Below, one piece after another: positions 42,342-50,845 of a stretch of 64,000 nt of DNA. This stretch comes from Bacteroidota bacterium (GTDB taxonomy: Bacteria > Bacteroidota > Bacteroidia > Bacteroidales > UBA10428): positions 124,001 to 188,000 of the forward strand of contig CP065006.1 of the NCBI GenBank assembly GCA_016699695.1, read 5' to 3'. The stretch's first letter is position 1. Every line of letters starts with the position of its first letter. The notes beneath the pieces are model-generated. The model saw nothing but the letters and a program-made list of their open reading frames with translations, did not search any database and was not told the origin of the DNA. The position numbers and the translations under genes were made by a program.

Positions 42342-44162
42342 ATGAATCCAACACCTACGATTTCAGACGCGCTCGATACTGCCCAGTACGACCTATTGTC
42401 AAAACTTCTTAACACGCTCAGTCACGAACAAAAAATCTGGCTGGGCGGATATCTGAGCGGGCTTAACCAAAGCACCAATCAACTCTTCAAATTACTGGAT
42501 CAGCAACACCCTTTGCCAGGAAGTTCAAACAAGCTTTCGCAGGTACCAGCGTTAAAAATACTCTACGGAACCCGTTCGGGCAATGCCCAGAAGTTGGCCC
42601 AAAAAGCCCAGAAAAAAGCTGAGGCAATTGGAATACCCGTAGAATTGGTAAACCTGAACGAATACAATCCCAAACAAATAAAACAGGAAAAAAACTTGTT
42701 GATTGTAGTGAGCACCGATGGCGAGGGTGCACCCCCACTCAGCGCAGAGGAGTTTTACCAGTTTCTGCACAGTAAAAAAGCACCTGAATTGAATTCGCTC
42801 AAGTATTCTGTATTGGCATTGGGCGACAGCAGTTATACGCATTTTTGCAAAACTGGTCGCGACATCGATTCACGCCTCGAACAATTAGGCGGTACGCGCT
42901 TTTTCGACCGCATTGATTGCGACCTCGATTTTGAGGAGGCAGCACAACAATGGATTGAAGCTTCTATTAAAAAGTATGCTACAGAGAACCTGCCAGCTGA
43001 GTTAGAAGGCATTACTTTAAACTCAAGACAAGTTTTAATTTCAGAAGCAAACTTCAACAAAGAAAAGCCTTTTCAGGCAACCGTGCTTACAAAACAACTG
43101 GTTACCGGTCTTGGTTCAGGCAAAGAAGTGTATCACTACGAAATTTCATTGGAAGACTCTGGTTTAAAGTATACTCCGGGTGATTCTCTTGGGGTTTACA
43201 GCTCCAACCATCCAGAGATGGTGGACCTGGTGCTCAGGCACAGTAAGTTGAACGAACAGGAAAAAATTCAGATTGGTGATAAAGAAAAAACCATCCGCGA
43301 AGCCCTCACGCACCATTACGAACTTACCCGCCTTACTCCGCCTCTTGTTAAGGCCTGGGCTGTGCTTGCTGAAAGTGAAAAGCTCCACAGCTTTTTACAG
43401 GATTCGAAAAAGCTGGAAGAATTTACCTGGGGACGCGATGTGTTGGACCTTTTTGAATTGTTTCCCATACAATTCGATGCAAAAACCCTGTTATCTACCT
43501 TACGGAAATTGCAACCAAGGCTATATTCCATTGCATCCAGCCAAAAATCAAACCCCGACGAAGTTCACATTACCGTTTCGGCTGTTAAATATCAATACAA
43601 TCAACGTAACCGCTTTGGGGTTTGCTCCACCTACCTGTCGGACCAAATACAGGAAGACAGTTTATTACCGATTTACATCGATGAAAACATCAGCTTTCGC
43701 TTACCCAAAGACCCTTCTGTGCCTATTGTAATGATTGGTGCAGGCACCGGTGTAGCTCCTTTCAGGGCTTTTATGCAGGAAAGAGCACTCAATGCATCAG
43801 GCGGTAAAAACTGGCTCTTCTTTGGCGACCGCAATTTTGCGACCGATTTCCTGTACCAGACCGAATGGCAAAAATGGCATCTGCAAAAACAACTCAACCG
43901 TATCGATCTGGCCTTTTCGCGCGACCAGGCAGAGAAAGTTTACGTGCAACATAAGATTCTGAAACAATCGAAAGAATTTTATAAATGGATTCAGGATGGA
44001 GCTCACATCTATATCTGTGGCGATAAAAACTCAATGGCTCGCGATGTAAAACAGTCAATTTTGCAAGTAATTGAATCGGAAGGTGGATTGAAATCAGAGA
44101 AAGCAGAAGCGTATTTCAATCAACTGCGAAAAGAAAACAGGCTACAGGAAGATGTGTATTAA
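42342..44162 (+). CDS. cysJ: sulfite reductase (NADPH) flavoprotein subunit
   Basis: 606 residues. Flavodoxin domain with FMN-binding ILYGTRSGNAQKLAQ, then LGDSSYTHFC, followed by the FAD domain (RLYSIASSQ, FGVCSTYL) and the NADPH domain (MIGAGTGVAPFRAFMQER, HIYICGDKNSMARDV). It passes electrons from NADPH to CysI for reduction of sulfite to sulfide in cysteine synthesis. It is first in a rightward cluster followed by cysI 44 bases later. The start ATG at 42342 follows MNPTPTISDALDTAQYDLL. Confidence 0.94.
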   Translation: MNPTPTISDALDTAQYDLLSKLLNTLSHEQKIWLGGYLSGLNQSTNQLFKLLDQQHPLPGSSNKLSQVPALKILYGTRSGNAQKLAQKAQKKAEAIGIPVELVNLNEYNPKQIKQEKNLLIVVSTDGEGAPPLSAEEFYQFLHSKKAPELNSLKYSVLALGDSSYTHFCKTGRDIDSRLEQLGGTRFFDRIDCDLDFEEAAQQWIEASIKKYATENLPAELEGITLNSRQVLISEANFNKEKPFQATVLTKQLVTGLGSGKEVYHYEISLEDSGLKYTPGDSLGVYSSNHPEMVDLVLRHSKLNEQEKIQIGDKEKTIREALTHHYELTRLTPPLVKAWAVLAESEKLHSFLQDSKKLEEFTWGRDVLDLFELFPIQFDAKTLLSTLRKLQPRLYSIASSQKSNPDEVHITVSAVKYQYNQRNRFGVCSTYLSDQIQEDSLLPIYIDENISFRLPKDPSVPIVMIGAGTGVAPFRAFMQERALNASGGKNWLFFGDRNFATDFLYQTEWQKWHLQKQLNRIDLAFSRDQAEKVYVQHKILKQSKEFYKWIQDGAHIYICGDKNSMARDVKQSILQVIESEGGLKSEKAEAYFNQLRKENRLQEDVY

Positions 44163-44206
44163 GCCATACCAGGCTTCTCTATGTAAAAGACTTAAGAATA
44201 TAAAAA

Positions 44207-45892
44207 ATGAGCCAACAAGAAATAAAACTATCGCCCGTCGAAGGTATTAAAACCAGGAGTAATTATCTGCGTGGCACCATTCGCGAAAGCCTGATTGATG
44301 AAATAACAGGCAGTATTGCTGCCGATGATACCCAATTAATCAAGTTTCATGGCATTTACCAACAAACAGCACGAGAACTTGAAGCAGAGCGTAAAAAACA
44401 AAAGCTCGAACCCTTGTATTCGTTTATGATAAGGGTGCGCCTGCCAGGGGGGTTCTCTACACCTCAGCAATGGCTCGAGATGGACCGCCTTTCGGATACC
44501 TATGCCAATGGCACCCTGAAACTAACCACCCGACAAGCTTTTCAATTTCACGGGGTTTTTAAAAAAGTGCTTAAACAACATATCCGGGAAATTAACAATT
44601 CCCTTCTCGATACCATTGCTGCCTGTGGCGATGTAAACCGCAATGTCATGTGCAGCCCGAACCCTGAGCGATCGGAATTGCATGCCGGTGCCTACGAATT
44701 TGCCAAAAAGATACATGAGCATTTAACCCCTGCTACCACAGCCTACCACGAAATATGGCTCGAAAAGCAATTAGTTGCCGGAGGAGAGGAAAGCGAAGAC
44801 AACGAACCTATTTATGGAAAAACCTACCTGCCGCGTAAATTTAAAATTGCCATTGCTATTCCGCCCGATAACGATACCGATGTGTTTACCAACGACATCG
44901 GGCTTATTGCCATTGGCGATAAAAACGGACTTATAGGTTTTAATATTGCCGTAGGTGGCGGCATGGGCACTACTTTTGGCGACGACCGCACCCATCCCCG
45001 ATTGGCAGATGTTATTGGATATTATAAAAAAGAGGATACCCTAAAAATTGTAGAGGAGATCGTTAAAATACAGCGCGATTTTGGAAACCGCGAGGACCGC
45101 AAGGTATCGCGCTTTAAATATACCATTGAGCGCAACGGCCTCGATTGGTTCAAGAATGAGCTGGAGAAACGCAGCGGAATAAAAGCCCTTGAAGCAAAGC
45201 CTTTTCAATTTACAACTACCACCGACCGTTATGGATGGGTACAAGCTGCCAACAATACCTGGCACTATACCCTATTCGTAGAAAACGGTCGGGTAAAAGA
45301 CACCGAAAAAGTGAAAATGAAAACGGCGCTTCGCGAAATAGCCCGCATTCATCAAGGCGATTTCAGGCTTACAGGCAACCAGAATGTGATAATTGGCAAT
45401 GTGCCCGCTTCTGAAAAGGAAAAAATTACCACACTTCTTCGTAAGTATCAGGTCGATGCAGAGAACAATTTCAGTCCCCTCCGGCTTTCTTCACTGGCCT
45501 GTGTGGCGCTTAATACCTGTACCTTAGCACATGCCGAAGCCGAAACTTATCTGCCTTCATTGGTAGATAAAATGGAACTATTGTTAGAAAAACACAAACT
45601 CGAAAAACAGGCAATTACCCTGCGTATGACGGGTTGCCCCAACGGATGTGCCCGTCCCTATAATTCTGAAATTGGCCTGGTGGGCCGTGCCCCAGGCATT
45701 TACAACCTTTATCTGGGCGGCAGCCACCTTGGTAAAAGGCTGAATGTATTGTACAAAGAAATGCTGAAAGAGGAAGATATTCTTAAGGAATTGGATTCTT
45801 TATTTGGGCAATACAGCCTTGAACGTCAGTCGCAAGAAGCTTTTGGCGATTTTGTAATCCGTAGGGGAATTGTGTATATTGGAGAGTTTTAA
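44207..45892 (+). CDS. cysI: sulfite reductase (NADPH) hemoprotein subunit
   Basis: 561 residues with two ferredoxin-like and two catalytic halves. The 4Fe-4S/sirohaem ligands are the C-x5-C pair in LACVALNTCTLAHAEAE and the C-x3-C pair in MTGCPNGCARPYNSE. Reduces sulfite to sulfide with six electrons. It needs sirohaem, and the next two genes supply steps of its synthesis. Assimilatory nitrite reductase is a related alternative, but cysJ directly upstream supports sulfite. Confidence 0.95.
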   Translation: MSQQEIKLSPVEGIKTRSNYLRGTIRESLIDEITGSIAADDTQLIKFHGIYQQTARELEAERKKQKLEPLYSFMIRVRLPGGFSTPQQWLEMDRLSDTYANGTLKLTTRQAFQFHGVFKKVLKQHIREINNSLLDTIAACGDVNRNVMCSPNPERSELHAGAYEFAKKIHEHLTPATTAYHEIWLEKQLVAGGEESEDNEPIYGKTYLPRKFKIAIAIPPDNDTDVFTNDIGLIAIGDKNGLIGFNIAVGGGMGTTFGDDRTHPRLADVIGYYKKEDTLKIVEEIVKIQRDFGNREDRKVSRFKYTIERNGLDWFKNELEKRSGIKALEAKPFQFTTTTDRYGWVQAANNTWHYTLFVENGRVKDTEKVKMKTALREIARIHQGDFRLTGNQNVIIGNVPASEKEKITTLLRKYQVDAENNFSPLRLSSLACVALNTCTLAHAEAETYLPSLVDKMELLLEKHKLEKQAITLRMTGCPNGCARPYNSEIGLVGRAPGIYNLYLGGSHLGKRLNVLYKEMLKEEDILKELDSLFGQYSLERQSQEAFGDFVIRRGIVYIGEF

Positions 45893-45906
45893 CCCGACAG
45901 TTAACC

Positions 45907-46377
45907 ATGAAATACGCAGAAAAAGAAATGAATTTTCTCCCCATAAGTCTTAACATCAGCCACAAGTTGATTGTGATTGTGGGAGGCGGAAGGGTGGCTT
46001 ATCATAAGATTAAACTACTTCTGCCATTTACCAATCACATTAAGGTAATTGCCCGAGAAGTCTGTCAGGAATTAAGGGATTTGCATATACCCTTTATCGA
46101 AAAGGACTATATCGACTCCGATCTCGAAGATGCTTTTCTGGTTTATGCCTGCACTAACATTAAAAACTTGAACGAACAGGTATACCACGATGCCCACAAA
46201 TTGGGTATTTTGGTGAACGTAGTCGATAATCCACCACTTTGCGATTTTGTGTCTCCCGCCATCTACAAAAAAGATCACATGACCGTGGCCGTGGGGTCTA
46301 ATGCCCGCGATGTGTATGCTTCCATCCGATGGCGCGACCGTATCCGCAATTACCTGGAAAGTAACCCGGAAGAATGA
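45907..46377 (+). CDS. precorrin-2 dehydrogenase (sirohaem synthase N-terminal type)
   Basis: 156 residues. Rossmann motif VIVGGGRVAYHKIKLLLPF and the dehydrogenase part SPAIYKKDHMTVAVGSNARD. Oxidises precorrin-2 to sirohydrochlorin with NAD. It is short: the protein stops after SIRWRDRIRNYLESNPEE, so the C-terminal chelatase-associated part of Met8/CysG is largely missing. It lies 15 bases after cysI and 75 bases before the CobA-HemD gene. Confidence 0.85.
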   Translation: MKYAEKEMNFLPISLNISHKLIVIVGGGRVAYHKIKLLLPFTNHIKVIAREVCQELRDLHIPFIEKDYIDSDLEDAFLVYACTNIKNLNEQVYHDAHKLGILVNVVDNPPLCDFVSPAIYKKDHMTVAVGSNARDVYASIRWRDRIRNYLESNPEE

Positions 46378-46428
46378 TATTCAAAAAAATCAGTAAAATC
46401 CATCCAAACTATATTGAGCCAATCGTAG

Positions 46429-46436
46429 TATCTTTG
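46429..46436 (+). promoter_or_regulatory. candidate -7 box before the CobA-HemD gene
   Basis: TATCTTTG, a perfect TAnnTTTG, 17 bases before the ATG. A TTG at 46414-46416 is too close for a standard spacing, so it may be only a secondary promoter. Confidence 0.4.
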
Positions 46437-46452
46437 ACTCCTACTCTATTCT

Positions 46453-48120
46453 ATGACAACACAGCTGCTTACACAAGACGATACTTTGCATAGAAGCCTG
46501 GTTCAGCAGATGGCAGAGAAATTTTCTCAAGAAAAATTTTTACCGGCCTATTTGTTGGCTCCTGAAACAACTGAAATAACCAATAAGCATTTGGTATTAG
46601 AGCAGTTGCATGACCAGCTGTCTATATTAGACCTCGAAGCATTGCCATTTCCATTGCCCGAAAGCATTAAAGTAGTAGCAATACTTTCTTTCGATAAGAA
46701 TCAGACCTATGCTGCCCTTTTGGCAAATGAAAGGGTTTTTGCGCATTATGAAAGATTCTGTTACTCATCCATTCAGCACACGTTCGGAAAAGTTTACCTG
46801 GTGGGTGCCGGGCAATGCAGCAAGGAGCTGCTTACGATCAAGGCCTATGAATTGCTCCAAAAAGCCGATATAATTTTTTACGACAGCCTCATCGACAACA
46901 GCATTCTGGAACTATCTCAAGCCGTAAAGGTGTTTGTTGGCAAGCGGGCTGCCAATCACTTTAAAGACCAGAAAGATATCAACCGATTGCTCTTTGAAGC
47001 CGCACTGAAACACTCTACCGTGATACGCCTGAAAGGTGGCGACCCCATGGTTTTTGGACATGCCGGCGAAGAAATTGCCTTTCTCGAAGCCCGCCAGATT
47101 CAGGTAGAAACAGTGCCGGGCATAAGCAGTGTATTAGGGGCTGCAGCACTGGCCAACCTACCCTTAACGCTTCGTAACATCAGTAATTCAGTTTCCTTTT
47201 GCAGCGGACACGAGCGGTCGAAAATTGAAGTACCCGACACCGATACCATCGTGTATTTTATGGGTGCAGGAAACCTTCGGGCCATTGCCAATGCTCTTCT
47301 GGAACACCAAAGGCCACAGGAGACTCCTCTTACCCTATTTTACAACATCGGTGGCCCTGACCAAGAAGTTTTTTATGAGACTATTCAGTCAATATTAAAC
47401 CACAAAAAAGAATACAAAGCACCCCTGCTGGTCATAGCCGGCGAAGTTGGCAACCGGCATTGCTGGTACCAAGCCTTTCAATACAAACCAAAAATACTCT
47501 TTACCGGAACAAACCTTGGCAAATACGCCCATTTAGGGTACGTGTTTCATCAGCCTATGATTGAGCTCAGACCCTTAAAGGATTATACTGAAACAAACCG
47601 TGTGATTGAATCTATTGGCAGCTTTACCTGGCTGATTTTTACCAGTATGTATGCGGTAGATTATTTTCTGAAAAGATGGTTTGATCTTGGTAAAGATTCA
47701 CGAAAACTTGCCCAGGTAAAAATTGCCTCAATCGGAGCGGTAACTACCGGGCGCCTCAGGGAATATGGCCTGCTGCCCGATCTTCAGGCCGCAGACGAAT
47801 CGTCTGAAGGATTAGTAAGCTTGTTCAGTGAGCATGGCATTAAAGGGGCTAAAATACTGATACCGCGCTCGAACCTGGCTACGAACTTCCTGCCTGACAC
47901 ACTGGAGGAAATGGGCAATCAGGTTGTGAGACTTACGGTTTATGAAAATACATTTCCAGCCAATAACCAAAAAACAGAGGTAGAAAATTTTGATCAGGTA
48001 ATATTTACATCGCCCTCTTGCGTAGACAATTTTATAAAGGTTTATGGCTCTCTGCCTCAAAAACCCGAAATTATATGCCGCGGAAAAGAAACCCAAAAAC
48101 GGGTGGAACATTATCGATGA
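46453..48120 (+). CDS. uroporphyrinogen-III C-methyltransferase fused to uroporphyrinogen-III synthase
   Basis: 555 residues in three parts. About 1-108 is an unusual N-terminus that faintly resembles a piece of HemC (ALPFPLPESIKVVAILS beside DLPTTLPDGLHLGAVLP of HemC). About 110-345 is the SUMT/CobA domain (VYLVGAGQCSKELLTIKA, LKGGDPMVFGHAGEEI, VPGISSVLGAAALANLPLT), with changes from the usual GAGPGDPxLLT and GDPFVFGRGGEE. About 350-555 is HemD, of the usual low similarity (KIASIGAVTTGRLREYGL, VIFTSPSCVDNF). It would make uroporphyrinogen III and methylate it to precorrin-2 for sirohaem. Confidence 0.85.
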   Translation: MTTQLLTQDDTLHRSLVQQMAEKFSQEKFLPAYLLAPETTEITNKHLVLEQLHDQLSILDLEALPFPLPESIKVVAILSFDKNQTYAALLANERVFAHYERFCYSSIQHTFGKVYLVGAGQCSKELLTIKAYELLQKADIIFYDSLIDNSILELSQAVKVFVGKRAANHFKDQKDINRLLFEAALKHSTVIRLKGGDPMVFGHAGEEIAFLEARQIQVETVPGISSVLGAAALANLPLTLRNISNSVSFCSGHERSKIEVPDTDTIVYFMGAGNLRAIANALLEHQRPQETPLTLFYNIGGPDQEVFYETIQSILNHKKEYKAPLLVIAGEVGNRHCWYQAFQYKPKILFTGTNLGKYAHLGYVFHQPMIELRPLKDYTETNRVIESIGSFTWLIFTSMYAVDYFLKRWFDLGKDSRKLAQVKIASIGAVTTGRLREYGLLPDLQAADESSEGLVSLFSEHGIKGAKILIPRSNLATNFLPDTLEEMGNQVVRLTVYENTFPANNQKTEVENFDQVIFTSPSCVDNFIKVYGSLPQKPEIICRGKETQKRVEHYR

Positions 48121-48158
48121 AAACTCATCAATTTCTTTTAAAGTATTGAAATAAAGCC

Positions 48159-48166
48159 TAAATTTG
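48159..48166 (+). promoter_or_regulatory. candidate -7 box before the 117-residue unknown gene
   Basis: TAAATTTG fits TAnnTTTG and lies 23 bases before the ATG at 48189. No clear -33 partner. Confidence 0.4.
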
Positions 48167-48188
48167 ATTCCTACAAAATTGCTGGTAA

Positions 48189-48542
48189 ATGTTTAGTTTC
48201 GGACAGTTTTCGCAATTTCTCCCTTTTGTCATTCTTGCCATCACCACTTTGGCCAGCTATACCACTGTGACCTACTCGCGCCATGCGATGAAAGTAGAAG
48301 ATGAGGCTTGTGAGCAAAAAGAATTTGTGCTGGATGAAACACCTGAAATTCGGTCCGAAAAAATAGCTTCTTTTTTCCACTCTGATCACAATATAGTCAA
48401 TCCATTGGATACTAATACAATAACTACTCAGCCAATAAACCAATCTTTCCATGGCATGAGTCCTCCAGGGATGAATAGTTACCTGGTGATGCTTCATAGT
48501 CCTGCCCTGCCATTTCTGCGGCCTCCTCCTGTTTGTTACTAG
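48189..48542 (+). CDS. unknown small protein with an N-terminal membrane helix
   Basis: 117 residues. One hydrophobic segment at the start (FLPFVILAITTLASYTTVTY) is followed by a polar, proline-rich tail (FHSDHNIVNPL, NQSFHGMSPPGMNSYL, PALPFLRPPPVCY). No family recognised. It lies inside the tetrapyrrole cluster, between the CobA-HemD and hemA genes, and has its own promoter-like box. It may be a cluster-specific membrane protein, or a non-conserved reading frame. Confidence 0.45.
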   Translation: MFSFGQFSQFLPFVILAITTLASYTTVTYSRHAMKVEDEACEQKEFVLDETPEIRSEKIASFFHSDHNIVNPLDTNTITTQPINQSFHGMSPPGMNSYLVMLHSPALPFLRPPPVCY

Positions 48543-48573
48543 TTTGAAAGTACCTTGCTTTCGTCTTGGTTTT

Positions 48574-48587
48574 AACCTTGCAAGGTT
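48574..48587. promoter_or_regulatory. perfect 14-bp palindrome upstream of hemA
   Basis: AACCTTGCAAGGTT, 43 bases before the hemA ATG. It lacks a T-run, so it is more likely a protein-binding site than a terminator. The protein that binds it is unknown. Confidence 0.4.
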
Positions 48588-48629
48588 GAACTTATCGCAT
48601 TTATTTGTTTTACATAACAGACAGCATTC

Positions 48630-49895
48630 ATGATAGGCGTTCTTGGCATCAACCATAAAACAGCAGCAATCGATATACGCGAAAAGTTTTCCATTCCCTC
48701 CGTTCAGGTAGCAGAATTCGGAGAACTTATACTTCAAAAAACCGAAATTACCGAAACGGTGATTCTTTCGACCTGCAACCGCACTGAGATCTATTACTAC
48801 CATCAAAAAGCCTGCATTAAGCGAACCGACAAAATGCTGCGCGACCTGTTGCACCAGTATAAAAATATCAGCGAAGATTACTCAGAATATTTCTATACCC
48901 ATTCCAACATCGATGCAGTGAACCACCTCTTCTCTGTTACTTCTGGCTTGGACAGCATGGTGCTTGGCGAAGACCAGATCGTAAACCAGGTAAAAGAGGC
49001 TTACTTGTTATGCACCAACCTCGCACTTACCGATGCGGTATTGATGCGTCTGTTTCAAAAGAATTTCGAAACGGCCAAAAAGGTACGAACCGAAACCAAT
49101 ATCCAGCATGGTGCCTCGTCGATTAGCTTTGTAGCCGTAGATAAATGCATGCAGTTGCTCCACAACAACTTAAAAGACAAGAAAGTTTTTATCATTGGAA
49201 CTGGCAAAACCAGCCGGCTGGTGCTGGAGAAAATGAAAAAACAAGGCGTATCGAACTTTCTTTTTGCCAACCGTACTTTCGAATCGGCTGCACTGTTTGC
49301 CGAAAAAAACAATGGCTTTGCGGTAGATTTTGCAGACATTAAAAAGCACCTGAACGATTACGATATTGTAATTACTGCCACTGGTGCCGGCCATGTACTA
49401 TTCGATAAAAACGATATCCATGGTACGCGGGCACAGGTTTTTATCGATCTGGCTGTTCCCCGCAACATTCACCCCAATGTATGTGAATGGCCCCAAGCAA
49501 GACTTATTACCATCGATAACCTGCAGGACGACCTTAAAAATACAGCCAACCTCCGTTACAACAGTCGGAAGGATGCCGAAATAATTATTGACCAGATGAG
49601 CGGTGAATTTTTTACCTGGGTCGATAACCGCTCGCTGCGGCCCGTGATAAAGGCTATCACCGAGAACATGCAGAAAATGCATCAGGTCGAAATAGAGGGT
49701 TACCGAGGCTGCTACGAGCCAGAAACCCTTAAAGCTATCGACGAGTACGCAGGCAGGCTTACACAGAAATACATTCGTACCCTCATAAAAAAACTTAAGG
49801 AATTGAATGAAAATGGCAATGCTGCCCATTCACTCAACATTATTAATCATCTTTTTGAATTCGACCTGAATGATAAATCCGATGTCAGTCAGTGA
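48630..49895 (+). CDS. hemA: glutamyl-tRNA reductase
   Basis: 421 residues. Catalytic motif ILSTCNRTEIYYY with the nucleophilic Cys; SGLDSMVLGEDQIVNQVK is the characteristic second motif. The NADPH domain reads VFIIGTGKTSRLVLEKM. First committed step of tetrapyrrole synthesis from glutamyl-tRNA. It is full length. The stop is 10 bases before the hemC ATG. Confidence 0.96.
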   Translation: MIGVLGINHKTAAIDIREKFSIPSVQVAEFGELILQKTEITETVILSTCNRTEIYYYHQKACIKRTDKMLRDLLHQYKNISEDYSEYFYTHSNIDAVNHLFSVTSGLDSMVLGEDQIVNQVKEAYLLCTNLALTDAVLMRLFQKNFETAKKVRTETNIQHGASSISFVAVDKCMQLLHNNLKDKKVFIIGTGKTSRLVLEKMKKQGVSNFLFANRTFESAALFAEKNNGFAVDFADIKKHLNDYDIVITATGAGHVLFDKNDIHGTRAQVFIDLAVPRNIHPNVCEWPQARLITIDNLQDDLKNTANLRYNSRKDAEIIIDQMSGEFFTWVDNRSLRPVIKAITENMQKMHQVEIEGYRGCYEPETLKAIDEYAGRLTQKYIRTLIKKLKELNENGNAAHSLNIINHLFEFDLNDKSDVSQ

Positions 49896-49905
49896 TTTAA
49901 CTCAC

Positions 49906-50835
49906 ATGAATAAACAAATCTTTCGCATCGGAACCCGGGGTAGCAAGTTGGCTATGTACCAGGCCGAAACCGTTAAAGATGCAATCGAACAAAGCTTCAC
50001 TAAGTTGCAGGTTGAACTCTGTATCATCAAAACCAAAGGCGATATCATTCTCGATACCGCGCTTTCGAAAATTGGCGACAAAGGACTTTTTACGCGCGAA
50101 ATTGAATTGGCCTTGCTCGATAGAAGCATCGATATTGCAGTGCACAGCCTGAAAGACCTTCCTACCACCCTGCCCGATGGACTGCATCTGGGTGCTGTAC
50201 TTCCGCGTGGCGAAGTGCGTGATGCACTGGTGCATAAAAAAGGCAAAAAGCTTCACGAACTTAATCACGAAGACCTGATCGCCACTTCAAGTCTCAGGCG
50301 CATTGCCAGCTTGAAACACCTTAACCCCAATATACGGATAACCGATATTCGCGGAAATGTGAATACCCGGTTGGAGAAAATGCACAATGGTTTTTGTGAC
50401 GGAATGATTATGGCTGCAGCAGGCCTGCAAAGACTGGGCTACGAAAAACACATTACCGAACTTATCGAACCGAATCATTTTTACCCGGCGGTGGCTCAAG
50501 GGGCTATTGCCATCGAATGCCGGATTGACGATCCTGAATCCAATCAGATGTTACAATCCATTAATCACCCTCACACGATGCTTGCAGTGCAGGCCGAGCG
50601 TTCCTTTCTGCAAAACCTCGAGGGTGGCTGCCAGATTCCGGCAGGTTGTTACAGTATAATTGGTAAGCAAACCATACAACTAAAGGCATTTATCGCCTCT
50701 CCAGGCGCAGAAGAATACCTTTCGGCTATGGTCGAAGGTACCCACGCCACAGCCCTGGAGCTTGGTAAGCAACTGGCCATGGCACTTAAAAACCTTGGTG
50801 GTGCTGAAATAATGAAACAAATAAGAACAAACTAA
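49906..50835 (+). CDS. hemC: hydroxymethylbilane synthase
   Basis: 309 residues from the ATG at 49906; upstream in-frame starts would overlap hemA. RIGTRGSKLAMYQAE at the N-terminus, HSLKDLPTTLPDG in the active-site region, and the cofactor Cys in LEGGCQIPAGCY, which carries the dipyrromethane. Joins four porphobilinogen units. It lies between hemA and hemB with 10-base gaps. Confidence 0.96.
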   Translation: MNKQIFRIGTRGSKLAMYQAETVKDAIEQSFTKLQVELCIIKTKGDIILDTALSKIGDKGLFTREIELALLDRSIDIAVHSLKDLPTTLPDGLHLGAVLPRGEVRDALVHKKGKKLHELNHEDLIATSSLRRIASLKHLNPNIRITDIRGNVNTRLEKMHNGFCDGMIMAAAGLQRLGYEKHITELIEPNHFYPAVAQGAIAIECRIDDPESNQMLQSINHPHTMLAVQAERSFLQNLEGGCQIPAGCYSIIGKQTIQLKAFIASPGAEEYLSAMVEGTHATALELGKQLAMALKNLGGAEIMKQIRTN

Positions 50836-50845
50836 ATAAAAGAGT

